Shown: piece by piece, positions 1 through 6,035 of the stretch | Layout of the letters: each line of letters starts with the position of its first letter | How positions within the stretch are numbered: position 1 is the first letter of the stretch | Source of the DNA: CALIZF01 sp046292445 | GTDB taxonomy: Bacteria; Pseudomonadota; Alphaproteobacteria; Rhodobacterales; Rhodobacteraceae | Assembly: GCA_046292445.1 (NCBI GenBank) | Contig: JBKBQT010000057.1 | Coordinates: 1-10,206, forward strand | Direction: 5' to 3' | DNA: 10,206 bases | Position numbers and translations under genes: made by a program | Notes under the pieces: model-generated | Databases searched by the model: none | The model's input: the letters and a program-made list of their open reading frames with translations, nothing else | Told to the model about the DNA's origin: nothing

Positions 1-237
1 GCCCCGGTCGGCGCGGCCGAGATCGAGGCCGCCCTGCGCCGGCTGCGCCTCTGGCCGCGCCTCGACGGGTATCGCGGGCGCCCGCGGGCCGATGTGGCGG
101 CCGTGGTGGATGCCGCGCTGGCCGTTCAGGCGCTCATGCGGGTGGCTCCGCGGCTCGCCGAGGTTGAAATCAACCCGCTCATGGTGCGCGCGGCCGGCGC
201 CGTCGCGGTCGATGCGCTCATCGCTGTGGAGGACTGA
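1..237 (+). CDS. Acyl-CoA ligase (NDP-forming), C-terminal end of ATP-grasp domain (partial)
   Basis: The gene enters from the left edge in frame 1 and ends at a TGA at 235-237, leaving 78 residues. The visible part reads as the end of an ATP-grasp subdomain: a helix-rich stretch with LDGYRGRPRADV (about residues 21-32), then the hallmark strand EVEINPLMV followed by AVAVDALI. In ADP-forming acetyl-CoA synthetases and related acyl-CoA ligases, the E-x-N-P-L segment near the C-terminus helps bind Mg-ATP. Such enzymes make acyl-CoA from an acid, CoA and ATP in the cytoplasm. The next gene starts 3 bases after the stop, and its ribosome-binding site lies inside this gene's last codons, so the two form an operon. 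By context the ligase could activate the substrate of the crotonase downstream (inference). The substrate cannot be read from this fragment. Other NDP-forming CoA ligases, including succinyl-CoA synthetase beta relatives, are possible. Confidence 0.8.
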   Translation, partial: APVGAAEIEAALRRLRLWPRLDGYRGRPRADVAAVVDAALAVQALMRVAPRLAEVEINPLMVRAAGAVAVDALIAVED

Positions 238-240
238 AGG

Positions 241-1035
241 ATGCAGATGCGGACGGACGGCCCGGTGCGCACCCGGCGCGAGGGCGGGATACTCGAGGTG
301 ACGCTCGACCGACCCAAGGCCAATGCGATCGATCTTGCGACCAGCCGGACCATGGGCCTCGTGTTCCGCGACTTCCGCGACGACGACACGCTGCGGGTTG
401 CGATCCTGCGCGCTTCGGGCGAGAAATTCTTCTGCGCCGGCTGGGATCTCAAGGCGGCGGCGGCAGGCGATGCGGTGGACGGCGACTATGGCGTGGGCGG
501 CTTCGGCGGCCTGCAGAACCTGCCCAACCTCAACAAGCCGGTGATCGCAGCCGTTCAGGGCATCGCCTGCGGCGGGGGCCTCGAACTCGCACTGGCCTGC
601 GATCTGATCCTTGCCTCGGAAACCGCAACCTTCGCCTTGCCCGAAATCCGTTCGGGCACCGTCGCCGATGCCGCCTCGATCAAGCTGCCCAAGCGGATCC
701 CCTATCATGTCGCGATGGATCTGCTCTTGACCGGCCGCTGGTTCGATGCCGCCGAGGCGCAGCGCTGGGGCCTTCTGCGCGAAGTCTGCGCGCCGGCCGA
801 CCTGATGCCCAAGGCCTGGGCACTCGCCCGCCTGCTGGAAAGCGGCCCGCCGCTCGTCTATGCCGCGATCAAGGAAGTGGTCCGCGAGGCCGAGGCCCTG
901 CGCTTTACCGATGCCCTCGGGCGCATCACGGGCCGGCATTTCCCGACCGTGGACCGCCTTTATGCCAGCGTGGACCAGACCGAGGGCGCGCGCGCCTTTG
1001 CCGAAAACCGCGATCCGGTCTGGCGCGGGCGGTGA
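241..1035 (+). CDS. caiD: Enoyl-CoA hydratase/isomerase family, carnitinyl-CoA dehydratase-like
   Basis: This 264-residue crotonase-fold enzyme is close to the usual CaiD length of about 261. Features shared with E. coli CaiD, compared from memory, include LDRPKANAID (22-31), EKFFCAGWDLKAA (61-73), NKPVIAAV (98-105), GGGLELALACD (111-121), and the C-terminus FAENRDPVWRGR. The two crotonase glutamates sit at E115 and E135, twenty residues apart as expected, and the oxyanion-hole residues should be A66 and G112. CaiD interconverts carnitinyl-CoA and crotonobetainyl-CoA in the cytoplasm. The loop after E135 reads GTVADAASIKLPK. It lacks the usual Gly-Gly of CaiD and is one residue shorter, so the substrate may differ. 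GGAGG at 228-232, inside the preceding ligase gene, is a good ribosome-binding site for the ATG at 241. An ATG two codons later is also possible. Crotonase membership is near certain; the carnitine substrate is moderately supported. Confidence 0.85.
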   Translation: MQMRTDGPVRTRREGGILEVTLDRPKANAIDLATSRTMGLVFRDFRDDDTLRVAILRASGEKFFCAGWDLKAAAAGDAVDGDYGVGGFGGLQNLPNLNKPVIAAVQGIACGGGLELALACDLILASETATFALPEIRSGTVADAASIKLPKRIPYHVAMDLLLTGRWFDAAEAQRWGLLREVCAPADLMPKAWALARLLESGPPLVYAAIKEVVREAEALRFTDALGRITGRHFPTVDRLYASVDQTEGARAFAENRDPVWRGR

Positions 1036-1041
1036 GCGCGC

Positions 1042-1062
1042 AGGGGGGCCTTCCGCCCCCCT
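1042..1062 (+). terminator. Likely intrinsic terminator after the ligase-caiD operon
   Basis: A perfect 7-bp stem, AGGGGGG at 1042-1048 with CCCCCCT at 1056-1062, encloses a 7-base loop just 6 bases after the caiD-like stop codon. The sequence after it (CTTGCCTT) is only mildly T-rich, so termination may be partial or Rho-assisted. The position between the end of one operon and a long gap supports the call. Confidence 0.5.
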
Positions 1063-1087
1063 CTTGCCTTCGGCAATTCACCCCCCC

Positions 1088-1170
1088 GAGGATATTTCTG
1101 CCAGCCTGAAGCCACCCTTTCGTGTTGATCCCGGCCCGCGGCTTCAGGCTGGCCCAAATATCCCCGCCGG
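1088..1170. repeat. Imperfect inverted repeat, probable dispersed Rhodobacteraceae intergenic element
   Basis: The left arm at 1090-1112 and the right arm at 1141-1163 are reverse complements at 21 of 23 positions, with a 28-base centre. The arms carry GGATATTT, CCAGCCTGAAGC and its mirror GCTTCAGGCTGG, and CCCAAATATCCCCGCC. The AT-rich GATATTT / AAATATC blocks stand out sharply in this GC-rich DNA. From memory, very similar GGATATTT...CCCGCCGGAGG sequences occur many times between genes in Rhodobacter and Paracoccus genomes, usually downstream of operons. That recollection is not checked here. The transcript could fold into a long hairpin that stabilises the 3' end of the caiD mRNA. Confidence 0.7.
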
Positions 1171-1271
1171 AGGCTCCCGCAGCCGAAGCCAGCGCGACGA
1201 CCGTGCTGCGTGTGGCCGGTTCAGCGTTTGTGCAGCGGTCGCGCCTGCGGACGGGACCATGGCGGGCAGTG

Positions 1272-1293
1272 GGTGCCCGTGATTCGGGGCACC
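1272..1293. other. Perfect 7-bp hairpin in the intergenic region
   Basis: GGTGCCC at 1272-1278 pairs exactly with GGGCACC at 1287-1293 around an 8-base loop. It has no T-tract, so it is unlikely to be a simple terminator. It could be an operator or mRNA structure upstream of the gene at 1447, or chance in GC-rich DNA. The rest of the 1171-1446 stretch shows no convincing gene. Confidence 0.3.
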
Positions 1294-1398
1294 GGCTCTG
1301 GCAGGGTCGGGTGCGGGGGGGGGGCGGATCACCAGCCAGTCGGCGGATCGGCAGGGAGCGGGGAAAAGGCTGTAACCGGCTCGTGACGAATTGCGATC

Positions 1399-1404
1399 TA
1401 TACT
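1399..1404 (+). promoter_or_regulatory. Possible -10 box (TATACT) for the GltS-like gene
   Basis: TATACT matches the sigma-70 -10 consensus at five of six positions and lies in the only AT-rich patch just upstream of the start at 1447. No good -35 is present at 16-18 bases spacing (the site holds CCGGCT-like sequence). The promoter would therefore need an activator or be weak. Transcription would begin near 1411, giving a leader of about 36 bases. Confidence 0.3.
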
Positions 1405-1446
1405 TGCCCCGGGGGCGATGGATGCCCGGATGCAACAGGGGCCGCG

Positions 1447-3099
1447 ATGCAGTTTCTTCGTCTGTTGGTCGAGCCGCGCTACGCGCTTCTCGTGATTGCG
1501 CTTGCGGGCACGGCCGCGTTCGCTGCCGCGGCGCTGGTCCTGCCGGGCTGGGCGGCGGCGGTCGGGCTATTGGTGTTCGGCGGCCTGTCGGCGCTCGGCC
1601 TGCGCGATCTGTTCCAGACGCGGCATGCGGTGCTGCGCAACTATCCCATTGCGGCGCATCTGCGGTTCCTGCTCGAATCGATCCGGCCCGAGATGCGGCA
1701 GTATTTCTTCGAGGGCGAAAAGGACGGAACGCCGTTTCCGCGCGACAAGCGGGCGATCGTCTACCAGCGCGCCAAGCAGGCGCTCGACAAGCGGCCCTTC
1801 GGCACCCAGTACGACGTCTATGAGAACCAGTACGAATGGCTGCACCATTCGCTCGCGCCGCTCGAGCCGGCGCCGGTGGACCGGCTGCGCACCCGCGTCG
1901 GCGGGCCGGATTGCACGCTGCCCTATGATGCCTCGCTGCTCAACATCTCGGCGATGTCCTACGGAGCGCTCAGTGCCAATGCGATCCGCGCGCTCAACCG
2001 CGGCGCGGCGCGGGGCGGGTTCGCCCATGACACCGGCGAGGGCGGCGTGTCGCCCTATCACCGCGAGCACGGCGGCGATCTGATCTGGGAGATCGGGTCG
2101 GGCTATTTCGGGGCGCGCGGGCCGGATGGCGGTTTCGATCCCGACCGCTTCGCGGCGACGGCGGCGGACGGTCAGATCAGGATGGTCGAGCTCAAGCTGT
2201 CGCAGGGCGCAAAGCCCGGTCATGGCGGCGTCCTGCCCGGCGCCAAGGTGACGGCCGAGATCGCGGCGATCCGCGGCGTGCCGGTCGGGGAGGATTGCGT
2301 CTCGCCCGCGCGGCATTCGGTCTTTGCCACGCCGATGGAGCTTCTGGCGTTCATCGCGCGCATGCGCGCGCTGTCGGGCGGCAAGCCGGCGGGCTTCAAG
2401 CTCTGCATCGGCCATCCGTGGGAGTTCCTCGCGATCTGCAAGGCGATGGTGGAGACGGGGATCACCCCCGATTTCATCGTCATCGACGGCGCCGAGGGCG
2501 GCACCGGCGCGGCGCCGCTTGAGTTCATGGACCATGTCGGCATGCCGCTGCGCGACGGGCTGTCGTTTGCGCATAATGCGCTTGTGGGCATCGGCCTGCG
2601 CGACCGCATCCGGCTCGGCGCCTCGGGCAAGATCACCTCGGCCTTCGACATGGCGCGGGTGCTCGCGCTCGGGGCCGACTGGTGCAATGCCGCGCGCGGG
2701 TTCATGTTCGCCGTCGGCTGCATCCAGGCGCAGTCCTGCCACACCGGCGCCTGCCCCACGGGCGTTGCGACGCAGGATCCGGCGCGCCAGCGGGCGCTGG
2801 TGGTGCCCGACAAGGCCGAACGGGTGGCGAATTTCCACCACAACACGCTGCAGGCGCTGGGCGAGCTCGTCGCGGCGGCCGGCCTTGCCCATCCGGCCGA
2901 TCTGCGCCCGCACCACTTCCTGCGCCGGGCGGGGGTGGACCGGGTCATCAGCCTGGCCGAGCAGTACGAGCAGCTCGCGCCGGGCCAGCTGCTGGCCGAT
3001 CCGGGGTCCTCGCCGCGCTTTCACGCCCATTGGGCTCTGGCACAGGCGCATACCTTCGCGCGGGCCGAGATCGCGCCGCGCGCGCGGGCCGTGGCATGA
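1447..3099 (+). CDS. Membrane-anchored FMN-binding glutamate synthase family protein (GltS-like)
   Basis: This 550-residue protein begins with two hydrophobic segments (about 12-32 and 35-53), followed by a cytoplasmic barrel related to the central/FMN domain of GltB. Hallmarks are ISAMSYGALS (167-176), QGAKPGHGG (253-261), DGAEGGTG (347-354) and the cysteine triad C425-x5-C431-x4-C436, which in glutamate synthase holds a [3Fe-4S] cluster. There is no N-terminal glutaminase (class II amidotransferase) domain and no GltD reductase gene nearby, so it cannot be an ordinary NADPH glutamate synthase. Relatives of this kind are annotated only as FMN-binding glutamate synthase family proteins, and their reaction is not established. 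The electron donor and substrate are unknown. It might use free ammonia or an amine and take electrons at the membrane (inference). The start at 1447 has an AGGGG six bases upstream and puts the membrane segments at the N-terminus. The gene appears to be transcribed alone. Confidence 0.88.
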   Translation: MQFLRLLVEPRYALLVIALAGTAAFAAAALVLPGWAAAVGLLVFGGLSALGLRDLFQTRHAVLRNYPIAAHLRFLLESIRPEMRQYFFEGEKDGTPFPRDKRAIVYQRAKQALDKRPFGTQYDVYENQYEWLHHSLAPLEPAPVDRLRTRVGGPDCTLPYDASLLNISAMSYGALSANAIRALNRGAARGGFAHDTGEGGVSPYHREHGGDLIWEIGSGYFGARGPDGGFDPDRFAATAADGQIRMVELKLSQGAKPGHGGVLPGAKVTAEIAAIRGVPVGEDCVSPARHSVFATPMELLAFIARMRALSGGKPAGFKLCIGHPWEFLAICKAMVETGITPDFIVIDGAEGGTGAAPLEFMDHVGMPLRDGLSFAHNALVGIGLRDRIRLGASGKITSAFDMARVLALGADWCNAARGFMFAVGCIQAQSCHTGACPTGVATQDPARQRALVVPDKAERVANFHHNTLQALGELVAAAGLAHPADLRPHHFLRRAGVDRVISLAEQYEQLAPGQLLADPGSSPRFHAHWALAQAHTFARAEIAPRARAVA

Positions 3100-3120
3100 G
3101 CGGTGGCGCGCGCGGCGCGA

Positions 3121-3202
3121 GGCCGCTGCGGCGGGCGGCCAAGGCTGCGGCCCACGCGGCCATGCCATGTGACCGCCTGACAACGGACCCTGTCGTTCAG
3201 GC
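3121..3202. terminator. Hairpins between convergent genes, possible bidirectional terminator
   Basis: The gap between two convergent genes holds a perfect 6-bp stem, GGCCGC at 3121-3126 with GCGGCC at 3135-3140. A bulged stem follows: GCCTG at 3175-3179 and AACG at 3182-3185, pairing with CGTT at 3194-3197 and CAGGC at 3198-3202. The second one overlaps the stop codon of the minus-strand aldolase-like gene. Neither has a T-tract, so these are weak calls based mainly on position. Confidence 0.3.
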
Positions 3203-3946
3203 CGCGTAATCCGACCCCTCCGCATCGAGGATCGCGCGCAGCTCGGCCAGGTGGGCGGCGGCGGTGGGGGGATAATCCTCCCATTCGCGGGCGGTCTTTT
3301 CCGCGACGTCGTCGGGCAGCACGCGCAGCGGGCGCCCGGTCTGGAGCGCGAGGATGTAGGTTTCGGCCGCGCGCTCGAAGTAATAGAGGCGGTCGAAGGC
3401 CTCGGCGACCGTCGCACCGATGACGAGCACGCCGTGATTGCCCATCACCATCGTGCGCATCCGCGGATCGGCCAGAAGCCGGGCGCAGCGCGCGCCCTCG
3501 GCCTCGAAAGCCATGCCGCCATAGCTGTCGTCCACCACATGGCGGCGATAGAACATCGCACTGTTCTGGTCGATCGGGGGCAACGTGCTGTCGGCGAGGC
3601 TGGCCAGAACGGTGGCATGGCGGGAATGGACATGGAGCACCGCGCGCGCATGCGGGCAGGCACGGTGGATGGCACCGTGCAGGCCCCAGGCGGTCGGATC
3701 GGGGGCATCTGGCCGGTCCATCGTGCGCGGGTCTTCTGCGTCGATCTCGATCAGGTCGGATGCCTTGAGCCGCGCGAAATGCCGCGCGCGCGGATTGATG
3801 AGGAACCGCGTGCCGGTCTCGTTCACGGCGAGCGAGAAATGATTGGCCACCGCCTCGTGCATCCCGAGGCGCGCCGTCCAGCGAAAGGCGGCGGCGAGGT
3901 CGCAGCGGTCGGTATGGTGGGTCAGGTTCGGCAAGGGGGCGTTCAT
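3197..3946 (-). CDS. Class II aldolase/adducin family protein
   Basis: This 249-residue cytoplasmic protein has the class II aldolase/adducin fold. Metal-ligand histidines are visible as H105 and H107 in LHVHS and H171 in GNHGVLVIG. The upstream N-terminal part carries HEAVANHFSLAV (30-41) and LINPRARHF (49-57), typical of the family. Fuculose-phosphate aldolase has a catalytic Glu four residues before a conserved His. Here the matching segment is PTAWGLH (84-90), and that Glu position is Ala86. The protein belongs to the branch whose true reaction is mostly unknown, so a retro-aldol function should not be assumed. The start at 3946 has GGAG a few bases upstream and overlaps the stop of the preceding hydrolase ORF in an ATGA, so translation is probably coupled. 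It is the last gene of a two-gene minus-strand unit. Confidence 0.85.
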   Translation of the reverse strand: MNAPLPNLTHHTDRCDLAAAFRWTARLGMHEAVANHFSLAVNETGTRFLINPRARHFARLKASDLIEIDAEDPRTMDRPDAPDPTAWGLHGAIHRACPHARAVLHVHSRHATVLASLADSTLPPIDQNSAMFYRRHVVDDSYGGMAFEAEGARCARLLADPRMRTMVMGNHGVLVIGATVAEAFDRLYYFERAAETYILALQTGRPLRVLPDDVAEKTAREWEDYPPTAAAHLAELRAILDAEGSDYAA

Positions 3947-4317
3947 GGTGCATCTCCACAGGGACTGTCGCCGCGTCCCGGCGCGGCGATCGCATCGGCG
4001 ATCCGGTCAAAGCCGCCCCGCGGCCGGCCCAGGGTCGTCCGCGCGCGCAGAAACCCGTGGACGCGCCCCGGTCCCTCCGGCGCCACCGCCCGCCCGGCAG
4101 CGGCCGCAAGGCGCGCGGCATGGGCCGGGCCGTCGCCCGACGGTGGGTCGCACGGGGCGGTGACGATCACGGTCGGCGGCAGGCCGGCGAAATCGGTATC
4201 TTGCAGCAGGGCGGCGGTTGGATCACCTGCCGGCTCGTCGCGGGCGTAACGGGCCTCGACGCAGGAAAGGACATCCGCGCGCGTCTCGGCATCGAGGAGC
4301 CTGGCGAGATCCGGCAT
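3943..4317 (-). CDS. Truncated alpha/beta hydrolase (HSL/acetyl-esterase type) lacking the nucleophile half
   Basis: The ORF gives 124 residues. From about residue 34 onward it reads as the C-terminal third of a hormone-sensitive-lipase-type esterase: LLQDTDFAGLPPTVIVTA (37-54), the acid of the triad in CDP (D57), and the triad histidine in RVHGFLRAR (H87), thirty residues later as in the family. The HGGG oxyanion motif and the GDSAG nucleophile elbow, which should lie well before this, are absent; family members are about 300 residues. The first residues, MPDLARLLDAET, resemble the normal N-terminus of this family from memory. This suggests an in-frame internal deletion rather than loss of the 5' end. 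The start at 4317 is chosen because AGGAGG at 4324-4329 lies six bases upstream. The stop overlaps the aldolase-like start (ATGA). It cannot be an active esterase by itself and is probably a remnant kept for coupling, or decaying. Confidence 0.65.
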   Translation of the reverse strand: MPDLARLLDAETRADVLSCVEARYARDEPAGDPTAALLQDTDFAGLPPTVIVTAPCDPPSGDGPAHAARLAAAAGRAVAPEGPGRVHGFLRARTTLGRPRGGFDRIADAIAAPGRGDSPCGDAP

Positions 4318-4323
4318 GGCGGT

Positions 4324-4329
4324 CCTCCT
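4324..4329 (-). promoter_or_regulatory. Strong ribosome-binding site fixing the truncated hydrolase start
   Basis: Read on the minus strand this is AGGAGG, six bases before the ATG at 4317-4315. It argues that the short ORF is still translated from its own start. It also argues against a longer N-terminal extension toward 4482, whose codons show no protein-like composition. Confidence 0.7.
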
Positions 4330-4436
4330 CGCGCAATCCTGAACCGGCCGGCGCTGCGCTGCAAGGCTTCGCGGCACGGGCCGGGCTGGCGCGGCGCGCG
4401 CGTGCGGCCTAATGTGGCGGGGGGCAGGATGGCGGG

Positions 4437-5102
4437 GTGACGATGGGCAGGATCGGGGCGGCGGTTGCCTGCATGCTGGCACTGGCCGGGCCGGCGGCGG
4501 CGCATCCGCATGTGTTCGTCGATGCCGGGGTAGAGCTTCGGTTCGACGCGGCGGGGCGGCTGGCGGCGCTGCGGATCGTCTGGGTCTATGACGATTTCAC
4601 CTCGATGCTGCTGCTGGCCGACCGCGGCGTGACGCCCGGCCCGGGCGACCGGCTGGCCGAGGCTGACCGGGCCGCGCTGGCCGGGTTCGACATGAACTGG
4701 CAGGAAGGTTACGCCGGCGACACGGTGCTGATCGCGGCCGATGCGCCCGTGCCGCTCGGCCCGCCGCGCGACTGGACGGCGGACTACACGCAGGGGCGCA
4801 TCGTCACGAGCCATGTGCGCAGCCTTGCCGAACCGGTCGATCCGGCGGCCGGTCCGGTGATCGTGCAGCTCTACGATCCGACCTATTACACCGCCTATAC
4901 CATCGCCGCCGCGCCGGTGATCGCCGGGCGGTCGGGCTGCGCGGCCGCGGTCTATGCGCCCGACCTCGGCGCGGCCTCGGCGATGCTCGAGGCCGCGCTG
5001 CGCGAACTCGCCGGGACCGGCGGCGATGCCGAGGCCGATTTTCCCGCCGTCGGCGCCGCCTTTGCCGAGGAGGTGCGCCTGACATGCGCCGCGCCGTCCT
5101 GA
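4437..5102 (+). CDS. DUF1007 family periplasmic protein, partner of NicO transporter
   Basis: This 221-residue protein has a clear Sec signal peptide: a short positive start (MGRIG), a hydrophobic core (AAVACMLALAGPAAA) and a likely cleavage just before HPHVF. The mature protein would begin His-Pro-His-Val-Phe, the hallmark start of DUF1007 proteins. WVYDDFTSMLLL follows near residues 45-56, with DYTQGRIVTS and YDPTYYTAYTI further on. Two Cys occur near the C-terminal half. The start is either GTG at 4437 or ATG at 4443; the ATG gives the more usual signal peptide, but both are possible. The gene overlaps the following NicO transporter gene by 19 bases, a conserved pairing that suggests a periplasmic metal-binding or metal-delivery role for nickel, cobalt or zinc. 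This is inferred from neighbourhood, as the biochemical function is not established. The 119 bases between this gene and the divergent hydrolase start must hold both promoters, but no convincing box was seen. Confidence 0.85.
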   Translation: MTMGRIGAAVACMLALAGPAAAHPHVFVDAGVELRFDAAGRLAALRIVWVYDDFTSMLLLADRGVTPGPGDRLAEADRAALAGFDMNWQEGYAGDTVLIAADAPVPLGPPRDWTADYTQGRIVTSHVRSLAEPVDPAAGPVIVQLYDPTYYTAYTIAAAPVIAGRSGCAAAVYAPDLGAASAMLEAALRELAGTGGDAEADFPAVGAAFAEEVRLTCAAPS

Positions 5103-5995
5103 TCGCCGGGGCCATCGTCGCCCTTGCGGCGGCGCTGTTCTGGGCCACCGGCGGCGATGCGCTGGTCGAGGCCTGGGCGCGCGATGCGGCGCGGGCGGCA
5201 CAGGACGGGCTTGCCCGGGCGCTGCGGGCGCTGCGGGCGGGCGAGCCGGGGGCGCTCGGCGGCCTTCTGGCGGTGGCCTTTGCCTATGGCGTGGCGCATG
5301 CGGCCGGGCCGGGGCATGGCAAGATGCTGATCGGCGGCTATGGCCTCGCCCGGCGGGTGCGGCCCTGGCCGCTCATGGCGGTGGCGCTGGCGGCGAGCCT
5401 GGCGCAGGCGACGGTGGCGGTGGTGCTGGTCGGGGGCGGGGCGATGCTGTTCGACCTGACGCGGGCGGAACTGGGGCGGCTGGGCGATACGGTCCTGCCG
5501 CCCTTCGGGCATGCGGCGATCGCGGCACTCGGCCTGTGGCTGGTCTGGCGCGGGGCGGCGGGACTGCGCCGGTCGGCGGCGGCGCGCCGGCACCGGGGCC
5601 GGCATCATCACGACCATCACCACGACCACGGCCCCGCCTGCACCCATCGCCACGCCCCCACCCCTGCCGAGGTCGCGGCGCTGACCGGCTGGCGCGATGC
5701 GGCGCTGCTGATCGCGGGCGTCGCGCTCCGGCCCTGCACGGGGGCGGTGTTCCTTCTGGTGCTGACGTGGCAGTTCGGGCTGATGCCGGCGGGGATCGCC
5801 GGGGCCTATGCGATGGGCCTTGGCACCGCGACGGTGACGGTCGCGGCGGCCGCGCTGTCGGTCTGGGCGCGCGAGGGGGCCTTTGCCGCGCTGCCGGGCG
5901 CGGCAGGCCTGCGCGCGGCCGTCCCGGCGATCGAGATCGCGGCGGGCCTCGCGATCGCGGCGACGGGCCTTGCGCTCTTGTCAAGGGTAGCCTGA
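5084..5995 (+). CDS. NicO family nickel/cobalt transporter (RcnA/HoxN-like)
   Basis: This 303-residue inner-membrane protein has about six membrane segments. Signature features are HAAGPGHGK at residues 72-80, within the second segment, and ALRPCTGAVF in the second half, both typical of NicO/RcnA transporters. Between the two halves lies a cytoplasmic or periplasmic loop with ten histidines in residues 170-190 (a HHHDHHHDH core) plus one Cys (C186), a plausible Ni/Co/Zn-binding site. Family members include the RcnA exporter and uptake-type proteins, so direction cannot be read from the sequence. The start at 5084 lies inside the DUF1007 gene and overlaps it by 19 bases, so the two proteins are co-translated and probably work together. 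No riboswitch or Zur/Nur-type operator was recognised upstream. Confidence 0.88.
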   Translation: MRRAVLIAGAIVALAAALFWATGGDALVEAWARDAARAAQDGLARALRALRAGEPGALGGLLAVAFAYGVAHAAGPGHGKMLIGGYGLARRVRPWPLMAVALAASLAQATVAVVLVGGGAMLFDLTRAELGRLGDTVLPPFGHAAIAALGLWLVWRGAAGLRRSAAARRHRGRHHHDHHHDHGPACTHRHAPTPAEVAALTGWRDAALLIAGVALRPCTGAVFLLVLTWQFGLMPAGIAGAYAMGLGTATVTVAAAALSVWAREGAFAALPGAAGLRAAVPAIEIAAGLAIAATGLALLSRVA

Positions 5996-6035
5996 CCCGG
6001 CTTGAAGGGCCGCTGCCGCCGCGCTAGGCAGCCGC

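Noticed and set aside
1088..1170. Inverted repeat as an insertion sequence end or attachment site
   Set aside because: There is no transposase or integrase gene, no target duplication seen, and no tRNA gene nearby; the arms face each other closely like a hairpin element.
926..1435. Minus-strand open frame covering the end of caiD and the inverted repeat
   Set aside because: It is driven by the repeat and overlaps the caiD-like gene antisense. There is no domain and no ribosome-binding site.
1567..3417. A 616-codon open frame on the minus strand across the GltS-like gene
   Set aside because: It is antisense to a gene with clear family motifs. Its product is Arg/Ala-rich without domains, as expected for shadow frames in GC-rich DNA.
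4318..4482. N-terminal extension of the truncated hydrolase to 4482
   Set aside because: The added residues are Pro/Arg-rich without hydrolase similarity, they run into the DUF1007 gene, and AGGAGG marks the start at 4317.
4437..5102. Classical ATCUN copper/nickel site at the mature N-terminus of the DUF1007 protein
   Set aside because: A His is at position 3, but Pro at position 2 cannot give the backbone amide nitrogen an ATCUN site needs. Another N-terminal-His metal site remains possible.
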